A stretch of 64,000 nt of DNA from Mantamonas sphyraenae (taxonomy: Eukaryota > CRuMs > Mantamonadidae). This document shows positions 36,048 to 46,063 of this stretch, piece after piece. The stretch is taken from contig JAPMXV010000025.1 in the NCBI GenBank assembly GCA_026936335.1, positions 186,001-250,000 of the forward strand. The letters are read 5' to 3'. The notes under the pieces are model-generated. The model saw nothing but the letters and a program-made list of their open reading frames with translations. It was not told where the DNA came from and made no database searches. Made by a program: the position numbers and the translations under genes. The first letter of the stretch is position 1. Each line of letters opens with the position of its first letter.

Positions 36048-37222
36048 TCATCCGTAATAAACGCAACCTTGGGTGCAATTGAACGAGCCGCAGTCGTCGA
36101 TGAGCTTGACCTGGCCTCCGCGGAAGAACCAGTTGCCCAGCGCATCCCGGATGCTTTGACCGCCCACACGCAGCTGGGTGTACTCGTACGCGTCGCGTGT
36201 GAAGCAATGAGCAAAGCAGGAGCCTGCAAACACGGCCGACGGCTCGTGGATCTGAGTCTCCAAACTGGTGTGGAACTGCTGGCCCACGTGAGCCACAAAC
36301 GCCTCCTCTGCCTGACTCTTGTTGAAGGGAGGCGCCTGCCAGCCCAACGCAGTGGACAGTTGCCACCAATCAAACTGCTCTGTGTGCACCATGATGGGTG
36401 TCTGCATGGTCTCAATGGCCACCGTGCTGTACAGGCACGCATGTCCCTGGGTGCACCCTTCTGCCACCTGCGGTGTCCACAGCGTGTATGCAGCACGCAC
36501 TTGCTCGTCAATCGACGCAATGTGGCTGTCCATGGGCTTGATGTCCATCAGCCAGCCCGCATCTGCCATCCCGCCGTACTTTTTCACTCCGCTGCTGGGC
36601 AGCAACGATGCCACAAAGTCCAGGTTGTTCACCACGCCTTGTCCGCCTGCGCTGCATCCAGCCAGGAGCACCATCGAGTCCTGGTTCATGCCCTTGGCCA
36701 GTTTCTGCACGTCTTGCACAACGGCACGCACCACGTTTTTGCCCTGAAAGTGCCAGTCGCCGCCGTTGGCGCTGCGATTCCATGCTCCCGTGTGGAAGTC
36801 CGAGGTGCAGTAAGGCACAAACACAAGGTTGGCGTCGTGCAGATACGTGTTCACGTCGGGGTCCTCGCTCAGGATGCCCGTGCCGTCAAAGGTCGCGGCA
36901 TAGCCCTTACTGCTCATCAGACTCGGCGACTGCTTCCAACGCTGCTGGCACGAGGGCACGTCAAAGCACAAGCCACCGCCCTGAAGAAAGATCACCCAAT
37001 TGTCTGCACCCAACCCAAAGCCTTCGCGAAAGTAGTATGCAGCTGGGGAGCCGTCGTTGCACACGCCCCACGCGCTTCTGCGTTTTCCACCCAATGGATG
37101 TCGTACAGGGCGTGCACAGGCACAGGCATCAGCACGGCCATCACAAACACACAGGCAGCCATTGGAATGAGCGAGCCCAATGCATCACGCTTGCGCATAC
37201 AACCCATTGTAGTCGTTCTCAT
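36048..37222 (-). CDS. Notum/pectin acetylesterase-family secreted hydrolase
   Basis: A secreted serine alpha/beta-hydrolase of the PAE/Notum family, about 381 residues. The N-terminal leader (MAACVFVMAVLMPVPVHA) is a signal peptide. The mature part opens with the family mark VCNDGSPAAYYFREG, then WVIFLQGGGLCF, the nucleophile elbow GCSAGGQG (catalytic Ser), QFDWWQL (Asp) and SCFAHCFT (His). The expected Cys residues are present. The signal peptide and the catalytic domain lie in different frames. A 29-nt GT-AG segment (37,106-37,078) would join them exactly, but it would be an unusually short intron; a sequencing frameshift is the alternative. Family members deacylate substrates: plant PAEs deacetylate pectin and animal Notum removes palmitoleate from Wnt. 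The substrate here is unknown. Its start codon overlaps that of the divergent plus-strand gene. Confidence 0.85.
36056..36061 (+). terminator. AATAAA polyadenylation signal for ERAL1, inside the neighbouring coding region
   Basis: The canonical hexamer lies 34 nt after the ERAL1 stop. It sits within the antisense last codons of the convergent hydrolase gene, so the two transcripts must overlap at their 3' ends. Confidence 0.6.
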
Positions 37223-38378
37223 GGACCCTGCACAGTGGCTTCCTGACTCGTGGTTGGCTGCCCTTGCGCAATGCCACGACTGGATGACCATTCATCTGTT
37301 GCAACCCTGGGGTCTTTCCTACCCAGCCTTGGCTGTGGTCTTGCCCGTCCTCCTCCTCCTTGCCCTCCTGCTTGTCGCCTCCGTCCACGCCACCTTTGAG
37401 TGGGCCATCGACACCTACACGGGCCACAACAGACACCAGCAGGAGAACGAAGCCCTCCGTGTGCGCAAGGCCTCTCCCAGTGAACTCAGCCAGGTGCTCG
37501 GCGTCGACAACGTGCAACTTCGCGATTCCTCTTCCTCCTCCCCCTCCTCTTCCTCCTCCTCCTCCTCCTCTTCTGCAAAGGTGCGCACCAGCCCAGAGAC
37601 CCGCGACGCTGTGCGTGCCGCTGTGCAATCCCTAACAGACAGGTTACGTGACGCTGCCGACGCACCCATCGCCGAAACGGCCTGGCTGCCAGCAGAGCGC
37701 CTCGATCGCCAGCGATTGCTCCTGTCCGACTTTTTGCGCCAGGCTGTGGAACAGCATGGGGCCATGCTGATGGAGTTGGACATGGATCCACAGTGGCTAG
37801 AGGCATGGGATGGCCAACCCATTGCGCTGCACGACCGCAAACAGGTGATCAACCGTCTTTGCACGGACAGCGGCATGGAATTGCACACACAGCTCCTGTC
37901 CATTGCCAAACAAGCCATGGTTGCATTGGGCTTGTTTCTTGGCGCGCGCGACTCGTTTTCCCTGTTTGCCGATCGACTAGGCTCCGAGCTACGCCTCAAC
38001 CTCGTCCGCGCCGCACACCTCTCCCGCCCGCATACCCTTCCCTCCATGATGACTGTCGTGATGCCTGGTACCACGGCATGCCATTTGCAGCTGTATGACA
38101 CGGAACAACATCTGTGGCATCCAGTTGAGCTGAACCCGGGCTCTGCGCTGGTTCTCATTGGTACTCCCCTCTATCTCCTCACGCAGGGGTTCATGCCCTC
38201 TGCCACCATTCGCACACAGGATGATCTCATTTTGGTGCACATCTTGCCACCCAAAAGTTTTGTTTTCGATGCTCTCGACGACTGCTTTGTCATCAAGCAG
38301 CGCCTCGACAAACCGCTGCTTCCGGGACCCATCGGCGTCACCGAGGTTTGGAAGGCCATCAAACCGCTCACCCAATGA
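37221..38378 (+). CDS. Membrane-anchored protein with degenerate 2-oxoglutarate-oxygenase-like fold
   Basis: A 385-residue intronless protein. Residues about 34-55 are a strong hydrophobic segment (ALAVVLPVLLLLALLLVASV), a signal anchor. A Ser-rich linker follows. The rest is globular. Its C-terminal third (LPSMMTVVMPGTTACHLQLY, DTEQHLWHPVELNPGSALVLIGTPLYLLTQG, SATIRTQDD) resembles the jelly-roll of isopenicillin-N-synthase-type Fe(II)/2OG dioxygenases: x-L-Q-x-x-D-x-x-x-x-W-x-P-V-x-x-x-P-G-x-x-h-h-x-x-G. The iron-binding H-x-D and distal His, and the R-x-S that binds 2OG, are not evident; S-A-T-I-R-T replaces the usual H-R-V. It may be a pseudo-enzyme or a distant fold match. The start is the ATG that overlaps the divergent hydrolase start. 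Confidence 0.75.
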   Translation: MDPAQWLPDSWLAALAQCHDWMTIHLLQPWGLSYPALAVVLPVLLLLALLLVASVHATFEWAIDTYTGHNRHQQENEALRVRKASPSELSQVLGVDNVQLRDSSSSSPSSSSSSSSSSAKVRTSPETRDAVRAAVQSLTDRLRDAADAPIAETAWLPAERLDRQRLLLSDFLRQAVEQHGAMLMELDMDPQWLEAWDGQPIALHDRKQVINRLCTDSGMELHTQLLSIAKQAMVALGLFLGARDSFSLFADRLGSELRLNLVRAAHLSRPHTLPSMMTVVMPGTTACHLQLYDTEQHLWHPVELNPGSALVLIGTPLYLLTQGFMPSATIRTQDDLILVHILPPKSFVFDALDDCFVIKQRLDKPLLPGPIGVTEVWKAIKPLTQ

Positions 38379-38415
38379 AATTCTGTCCTTTGCTTTTGTT
38401 TGTTTGCTTCTGCTC

Positions 38416-41264
38416 CTAACCGTTGGCGACAAAACTCTGGCTGACCATGTCTTTGTCCTGCTCCTCTTCCTCATCCTCAATCCGCTTGTGTCGCTTCAGT
38501 GCAGCCGTCACCGACTTGACCAGCTCCTCGCCGTCTTCCAACAACAGCACACGCGCCTTCTTCTCCGTGCGGTACTTCATCAACACAACCTCCTGGCCGT
38601 CCTCGGCATACGCAATCGCCTCGTCGTCCACGGTGGCCATGCGCACGTACTCGATGCCACTCAGGCTGATCTCGTTGTGCACCGATGAGTCTTTCAGGTT
38701 CAACAGCGAATCTGTGGTCAGCATCAGTGTGCGTGCCTGCCGGCGCCCGGCGTTGTTCACCTTGATCACCTGAAACGTCTGCCGCAGCTTGTTCACACCA
38801 GCATGGAAAGCCATCTCAAACATTTCCCGCACCACTGCATCGCGTGTGTCTGCGTCCGCAAACAGATAGGTGCGCATTTCCATGTCTTCCTCCTTGCTGC
38901 GGCCCTTGAACAAGCCCTTGCTGCGCACCAATTTGTCCACATCGAATTTCAGCTGCAGCTTGGGAGAGCCCAGATACGACCAAACCTCACGCACGTCGCT
39001 CAACATGCGCTCGTTCTTGATCGAATTGCCCTTGGCGTCCAGATTCAGCAGCGAGTTTGTGGTGAACTTGATTTTGCGTGTCTGGTGCTTGCCCCGCGCA
39101 TTGATCTTGGTCACTGTGTACGATGCACATGTCACATCCACATGTTCGCTTGGCAGACTGATGTCCTTGGGTGCAATCCACCGCTGCAGGTCCTCCACCT
39201 CGTGGATCTCGTGCACCTTTTTCAGCAGCTTCTTGGACGTAAACGGACGCATCAGCGTCAGGAAGCCACGCGCCAACGAGCCAGGGCGCACAATAAACAC
39301 GTTTTCCACACACTTGCGCTGCTCGCGTGTAAAATTGGCCAGCAAACCCTCCACCTTGCGCAGAATCAGACGTTTGGTTTCCCGGTCAAACAGGATCCAG
39401 CTGAGGTCAACCATCAGCGAGTAGCCTGTGTTGAGGGCATCTCCCATAACTTGGATCACGTGCGCCACCAGCGCATCCATGTCCGCCAGGTGCTCCTTGC
39501 GCAAGTTGGCCATGATCATGTAAAACACAGGCCGCTTCTTCACCGTGTTGCCTCCCTGGTAGAACAGGGAATCCAGGCTCACCGATGAGGAGGAAGAAGA
39601 GGAGGTGGAAGATGACGAGGAGGATGAGGACGTGGACGAGGAGAACGAGGACGACGCGCTGCTCCCTGGCCCTTGCTTGTTCTTGTCCTTGCTCAGAGGC
39701 GGCGGAGGACCCATGGTACGCAACAAGCGAGTGAACTGTTCGGCCACATTGCGGAACATGACCGAGGTGGGTCTGCGCAGCAGGGGCGTGTCGATGCCAA
39801 ATTCGTCGTCGCCCTCGCCACCGTCGCCGCTGCCACTGCTGGCCTTCATCTGCTCGTTATAGCTGCCGGTCCAGGAGAGACCGTGTGCAGCGAGGAGCTC
39901 GGAGCGTTCGAGGGCGTCCTTGATGCGTGTGATGCGAATGTCCTCGAAATCGGTGAGGTACTTGACAATGCTGTCGTGGTGTACGTACAGAGCGTGGTGG
40001 ATACGCACCAGCGAATGCATCTGCAGGTTGCCAAGGTCGAACGAGGTTTGCACAGTGTCGTTGAGAAAGAGGTCGCTCCAGCTTGTGCTTGCCTCGTCGG
40101 CCAACGGATCCGTAGCCACCTCGGTGAGGTACGCCTGCATGCGCTCCATGTTGGAGGCAATGACGTCGTTCATGCAGCACATGTACTCCTCCTTCTTACC
40201 AAACTCCACACCGTTGCTCAGGTTCTGCAGCACCTTGGTGACCAGCACCAGGTTGCGACGCATGGCGCGTGAGACAATCACGTCGTCGTCCACCACCCCG
40301 TACCCTTCCGGATTGATGATGGCCGGGTTAAACCACCGCAGAAAGAGGAAGCCTCCAGCAAGCGACTGCAGTTCGCCCGGACAGTAGAACTGGGCAAACT
40401 CAAAGATGGTGCCCGCAAGCGAGCGGATCTCCCGTGGCATGGCTGCAATCATGTCTTTGTCAAAGATGCGATTGAGCAAGTCTGCCACCACGTTGCTCAA
40501 CGCCACCTGGTTTTCCTCAAGGCTGTCCTCATCCGTCAGTTTGCGCTCGTCGATTTCAAGCGTGAGTTCAGGTTGCTCCAGCAGCAATTCGTGCAGCGGC
40601 CCCACCAGCTGTCGCAAGTACTCTGTGCCGTGTTTGCCTGTACAGTGTGCGGGAGGGAAGAGGCATGGGGCGTGGGTATGGCGGACGCCGTGCGACAATG
40701 TGGCAATGGATGTGTGAGCGCGTGTTGAAAAGAGGACGATGGGCCAAAGGAAGAAGAGAGGGGCAAGGTGCGCTCGCACGAGGGCTATGCGGCAGCGGAA
40801 GGAGGGGATAGGCAGCAGCGAGACAGTGTGTGTGTTGCGTATGTGTGTGTGTGTGGCCATGTTCGGGCTACGTACGCGAGTAGAGTGTCTGTAGCTTGCT
40901 GGCCATGCAGTTGCCGCGGAGAATGGTTTCCGGGGCCGACTTGCCCTTTTCAAATTCTGTGGCAAACCATGTGGGGACATGTGGGTGTGAGCACACCAAG
41001 AAACAACCCAGGGGGGTGCATGTGGTGGGATTCCCACGTACCTTCGTAAATGGTGAAGCGCATAAACGGCATGAGGGTGTCTGTTTCGGAAAACACCTCG
41101 TAGAGTGCAGCGACGAGCGGATCGAGATTGGACGAATCCATGCTGACCGTCAATGCGTCCAGCATACGAAAGTTGGTGGCCAACGACTTGACCAGGTGCT
41201 CGTAGCGAGCCGCACACCGCAGTAGGGCATCAGAGTTCCACACAATCTTGTCCGAATCGGACAT
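38416..41264 (-). CDS. Neurofibromin-like RasGAP-Sec14-TH1/TH1 protein
   Basis: An 841-residue Ras GTPase-activating protein. Three exons join in frame: 41,264-41,042; 40,956-40,876; 40,637-38,416. The RasGAP domain (about 60-330) has the arginine-finger region ETILRGN and the FLRxxxPA motif in GGFLFLRWFNPAIINPE (near 195). Residues about 466-600 are a CRAL-TRIO/Sec14-like domain (FYMIMANLRKEH, GYSLMVDLSWILFD, NVFIVRPGSLARGFLTLMRPF), as follows the GAP domain in neurofibromin. The C-terminus holds two related PH-like units (about 600 and 717): T-K-I-N-A-R-G-K-H-Q-T-R, then TTNSLLNL, and V-K-V-N-N-A-G-R-R-Q-A-R, then TTDSLLNL. Both resemble myosin-I TH1 lipid-binding domains. A Ser-rich stretch splits the GAP and Sec14 parts. 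It probably switches off Ras at phosphoinositide-rich membranes. Confidence 0.9.
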
Positions 41265-41414
41265 GTTGGGCGGGTAGCGTACGCGGGTGGTTGGAAACCG
41301 GGGGAAAGAAAGTGTGGGTGTGGCAGTGGCAATCCTCACAAAGGTGGGAAACATGGAAGAATGGAAGTTGGTGGATGGTTCCAAAGGGAGGGAGGTGGGT
41401 AAGGAGAGACACGG
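41265..41414. promoter_or_regulatory. Divergent promoter region of the RasGAP-Sec14 and coiled-coil genes
   Basis: 150-200 bp, depending on the start used by the plus-strand gene. It is G-rich on the plus strand. No TATA box was seen. Confidence 0.35.
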
Positions 41415-44317
41415 ATGCGCGTGGGCGGCCAGAAGATGTCGACGTCGACACCAAAGGCGAGTGCCATGAGTGCGCAGCTGCGTCGGATAGCCCAGAGGCA
41501 ACGCAGTGGCCATTTCAACGAGAGCACACGGCGAGGAAGGGCATCGACGACGACAACAAACAACAACAACAGCAGCAGCAGCGGCGGTGGCGGCGTGGTG
41601 GGCATCAGTTTGGGCAACCAACGTCAACGCAATCTACTGGCGCACATACGGGAGCACAACACGCAGCAGCAGCAGCACGGACACGGAGCCGGGGATAGGC
41701 ACCGTAAAACGGCAGGGGCGGGTTCACGAGGGAGGAGTGCACGGAGGAGGCGAGAGGAGAGCAGCGGAAGCAGGAGGCAAGGTGGTCACCACTTGGGCCA
41801 CAACGTGAGCTTCGATGCAAACGTGTCGCAGATAGCCAAGGCGGTGGAAACGTCGCTGGACAACATCCAGGACGAATTGACAATGAGTGGGTCACCGAGT
41901 GCACCCCCTCCGCCCTCGTTGGAAAGTGTACAGGCGGTGGTGGCCGAGTTGGAAGACGAGAACTTTTCGCTTCGCGTGCAGGTTGCCAAGCTGCAGGCCT
42001 TGGTGCGCAAGGGTTCCGCAGATCAAACTCATGGCGAACTCACCGTGAACGATCTCAATGCATCGACGGCCACGCTGACCCAGCTGGCTCAGGGTGAGTG
42101 GACATGCATTCGACGCTACGGCGACGGATTTGCTCCTTTCAGACCGTTTTGTCCAGCGGGCTTTCGCTGGCTCTTCATCCCCACACGCATGGACACACTG
42201 ACACACTGACACGATGACACGATGACACACACACACACACACTACACACAGAGTCGCAACGTAGGGAGTTGGAGGCGATGCAGCGAAACTACAGCGAGCT
42301 GATGGACAAGGCGAGGGAGCAACAGAAGGAGAACGACGAGCTGCTGAAGGCGCTGCAAGAGACACGACAGGAGGCACACAACACATCGATGGCTTCGGAA
42401 CAGACACACAAAGAACAACAACAGCGGCTGAAGGCATTGGAGGCCAGCCACAGAGAAGTGGTGGACGAGCGAGACCAGCTCAAGTACGATGCGTTTTCCG
42501 CCCAGCAAAAGGTGACGCTGTTGGAAGCAGACCTGATGATGATGAAGCAGGAGGTGGAAGAGATGCGTGAACAGCGGGATGCCTTTGAATCACGTCTCAC
42601 AGCGGACATTCTGCGGTCGCAAGGAGTGCACGCAGACGAGGACAGCATTGCGGCACAGATTCGAACGCTGGAGGCAGAGCAGGCGGCCATCAACCAAAGC
42701 ATGCACGGCGGCGGAGGCGACGGACAATCATCGACAGGATCCAGGACACCACGAGGAGGAGGGGAAAGGGACGAGGATGCAAACAGTGTCACCTCCAAGG
42801 GATCACGACGCACGTCACGGTCAGCCATGTCAAACACATCACGACGCACAAGCACAGCTCCCGGAACCGGTGCCGGCGGAGGAGGAGGAGGAGGAGGAGG
42901 AGGAGGCAAGAAGAAGAAGAAGAAGCGAGGCAGCAGCAGACAGGACGGAGACGGGGCGTCTGTGGCCAGCTCCACTGTGAGTGACGAGCAGCACGACGAC
43001 TTGGACGATTCAGACGACGAAGCTGAGGATCTGGACGACGTGGAATCCATTGCCACGCTGAGCACAGAGGCGTTGAAGCGACGTCTTCGACGCGAGGATG
43101 CAAAGGGGGCCAAGGGCGAAGGCAAGACACGCAAGGAGGGTCTTGCGGGGGCGGGGCATGGGAAGAAAAAGGCAAAGGCAGGAGGTGGGGAGAAGGCAGA
43201 TGCAGCAGCAGGAGCAGCCAGCAGTGACGAGGAGGGGGGCACCGCAGCAAGGGGCAAGGGCAAAGGGTTGGCCGGCAAACCTCCACGTGGGCGAAGTGAC
43301 TCGACGGGAATGTCGCGCACCGAAGTGGCACGAAAGCTGCAGAGTATGATCGAGGAGGAGGCGAAGCACCTGAAGGAGTTGCAGCAGGTGCGCAAGGAGA
43401 AGGAGATGCTTGCGTCCAGGGTAAAGTCGCTGCAGACGCAGCTGGCACAGGCGGAAACGGCCATCAAATATTACAAAGAGAAGCTTGAGACAGCACTGAA
43501 GCATGGAGGAGGCGGAGGGGGCAAGGGGGCAGGAGCGGGCGATGATCACCACCACGGTCACCACCACCACAACAACACTGCAGACGATTTGGTGAACGCA
43601 TTGGACGACGCACGATCGCACTATGCGCCCAGCATTAGCGGACACACGGTGATGTCACGTGCGGTGGGTTCCAAACGCACCGGAGGAGGCGGCGGTGGTG
43701 GAAGCGGCGGAGGACGACGCGGATCAGTGTCTTCGTCGCGCCCACGCATGCTGAGTGGAGGCGTGATGAGTGTGCGACCGGAAGGGGTGGGACCAAGCGC
43801 AGGCAGCAGGGGTGGCTCACGACGCAACAGTAGCCGACGAGGCAGCACGGCAGGTGGGCATGGGCCGGAAGAGTCACGCATGGAACACAAAGAGGGGATG
43901 ATGGGCTCCATGCCCATGGAGGACGAGTATGGAGAGGAGGTGCCAGCCGAACTGAGCAACAATCCTTACGTGGTGCCTGCGTCACCGTACGTCACCATTC
44001 CACCTGCGCACCTTGCGGCGACGTACGCACAGATGATGCAATACCAGCAGCAACTGGAGCAGCAGAGCGTGGCAGGCGGCGACGAGGCACAGGTGCAGGT
44101 GCAGCAGTTGAATAGCATGGTCAGTGCCCTGCAGAGCAAACTGATGCAGCATCAGCAGCACGCTGTGCACCTCACAGGCATGGGGGTTGCCGGGTTGGCC
44201 TCCTCCATGTCTCCACAGGCCATTGTACACAACGCACTCTCAGACGTGGACATGAGCGGCAACAGCGACGGCGAAGGAATGCCATTGAACAGTCTGGCAG
44301 CCAGTTTGCTGCGGTGA
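41415..44317 (+). CDS. Large coiled-coil, low-complexity protein of unknown function
   Basis: I do not recognise this protein (914 residues from ATG 41,415; in-frame ATGs also at 41,436 and 41,466). Two exons (41,415-42,093 and 42,252-44,317) are separated by a 158-nt GTGAGT...CACACAG intron. The N-terminus is basic and Asn/Ser/Gln/His-rich. Coiled coils follow at about 170-215 (VVAELEDENFSLRVQVAKLQALV) and, in exon 2, from ESQRRELEAMQRNYSEL through QQKVTLLEADLMMMKQEVEEMREQRD. A Gly run, a Lys-rich run and an acidic segment lie in the middle. A third coiled coil (KLQSMIEEEAKHLKELQQVRKEKEML) precedes His-, Gly- and Ser-rich stretches. A final helix-forming segment (about 830-880) is Gln-rich. 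It is probably a cytoskeletal or centrosomal scaffold, inferred only from composition. Confidence 0.85.
42225..42242. repeat. (AC)n microsatellite at intron acceptor
   Basis: An 18-nt AC run immediately upstream of the CACACAG acceptor of the coiled-coil gene's intron. Similar AC runs precede the NME7 start (44,366-44,401) and lie next to other acceptors in the window. Confidence 0.9.
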
Positions 44318-44404
44318 GGGAGGAGAGCTGAGCAAGCGACGAAGGCGAACCCAAACAAAACCGGCACACACACACACATTCACACACACACATAGACACA
44401 CATA

Positions 44405-45994
44405 ATGACCACGGAAGTGCGGTACGCCTTTGTCGCTGAGTGGCATGACACAAACGCAGATCTTGTGCGCACGTACCAGCTGCTGTACTACCCCGCTGAC
44501 CAAAACGTTGAGATGGTGAGTTGGGTGTGCTTTTTCCTGCCTCTCCACACGGGTGACTGACCCAACTTGTGCTCCCGCACTCTGCCGCACACGTGTGTCT
44601 TCAGTACGATCTCAAGGCCAGGCGTACGTTTCTGAAGCGATGCGAGACGACGGTGGCGCCTGACGAGATCTTCCTCGGATCGGTGATTACCGTCTACTCG
44701 CGCCAGCTGCACCTGACAGAGTACGCCGACAAGTTCACGGCGACCCAGCTGGAGAAGAAGCGCGAACAGTAGGTTGGGGATGGGCGTACAAAGGCACACA
44801 CGTCCCTCCAGGCTCCCGAGAGAGGCGAAAAGCACAGCGACCTTGCCCGTTTTTTGGCGGGCGCAAAGGTCAACGGATGGGCCGCTGACACAATGGGCCG
44901 CTTGCACAGGACGCTGGGACTGATCAAGCCCAACGCATACATGAACATGGGCAAGATCATCCAGGCTGCCAACGACAAGGGTTTCCACATCGGCCAGATG
45001 AAGATGGTCAAGATGGAGCTGAACGACGCGGAAGAGTTGTATCAGGAGCACGCCGGCCGCGGCTTTTTCGGGTGAGTGCCATCGCCACAGTTGCACACAC
45101 ACGCACACACACATGCACAACGGCAGTACACGTGACTTTATACACGCACACCTTGCCGTGTGTGCATGCCATCCTCGCAAACAGGCAGGGCGACACCGAA
45201 TAGGAAAAGGAGCCGTTGGCACAGGATCACCACCCCCCCCACTCACACACACCCATCCCCCCACCCCCCTTTCCCCTCGCTTCCCTTGCGCACACAGTGA
45301 TCTCACTTCGTTCATGAGCGCCGACACGATTGTGGCCATGCAGCTTGTGCGAGAGAACGCAATCAAGACATGGCGCACGCTGATGGGCCCGACCAACACG
45401 GTGGAGGCTCAGAAGCAAGCGCCAAACAGTTTGCGTGCGCTGTACGGCGATCCGGAGGACGACAGCGCCAACGCCACGCACGGATCGGACAGCGTGGAGG
45501 CAGCACAACGTGAGCTGGACTTTTTCTTTGGCGACGCAAGCAAGGGCCGGTTTGGCACCACCGCCCGCCTGGAGAACTGCACGCTGTGTCTGATCAAGCC
45601 TCACGCTGTGTTGGCGGGACAGACGGGTGACATCATCGACGCCATCCTGGAGGACGGCTTTGAGATCAGCGCCCTCGAGCTCTTTGCGCTGGACAGGGTC
45701 AACGCAGAGGAGTTCCTCGAGGTGTACAAGGGCGTGGTGGCTGAGTATCCGGACATGGTGGAGGAGCTCACCTCGGGCCCCTTTGTCGCCTTGGAGATCT
45801 GTGCCCCCGAGGATGTTGTGGAAAACTTCCGCGCCCTCTGCGGCCCCATCGACTCGGAGATTGCACGCCTGCTGCGACCAAACACCCTCCGTGCACGCTT
45901 CGGCCAGGACAAGATCCGCAACGCCGTCCACTGCACCGACCTCGCCTCGGATGGCCTCCTCGAGTGTGAGTACTTTTTCAAGATCCTCCAATGA
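44405..45994 (+). CDS. NME7: NME7, DM10 plus double nucleoside-diphosphate-kinase-domain protein
   Basis: A 377-residue NME7 orthologue, essentially the length of the human protein (376). Four exons join in frame: 44,405-44,515; 44,605-44,768; 44,910-45,071; 45,298-45,994. Residues 1-91 form the DM10 domain (YAFVAEWHD, YELLYYP-type start, ARRTFLKR, VYSRQLHL). The first NDK domain (TLGLIKPNAY) keeps its active-site His in NATHGSDS. The second (CTLCLIKPHAV, FLEVYKGVVAEYPDMV, RPNTLRARFG) keeps NAVHCTD and ends LECEYFFKIL. NME7 binds the gamma-tubulin ring complex and is an inner component of ciliary doublet microtubules, so the organism probably makes cilia or flagella. Its stop is 69 bp from that of the convergent homeodomain-WD40 gene. 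Confidence 0.97.
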
Positions 45995-46063
45995 AAACTT
46001 CCAATCTCGTTTGCATTCATTCCTCTGAATCCATGAATCCATCCAAATGCTGCGTTGCTGCGT

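Noticed and set aside
36069-37220. Upstream extension of the membrane-anchored protein to 769 residues
   Set aside because: The extra 384 codons lie antisense to the conserved catalytic domain of the Notum/PAE-like gene. Coding starts at the ATG at 37,221 with its signal anchor.
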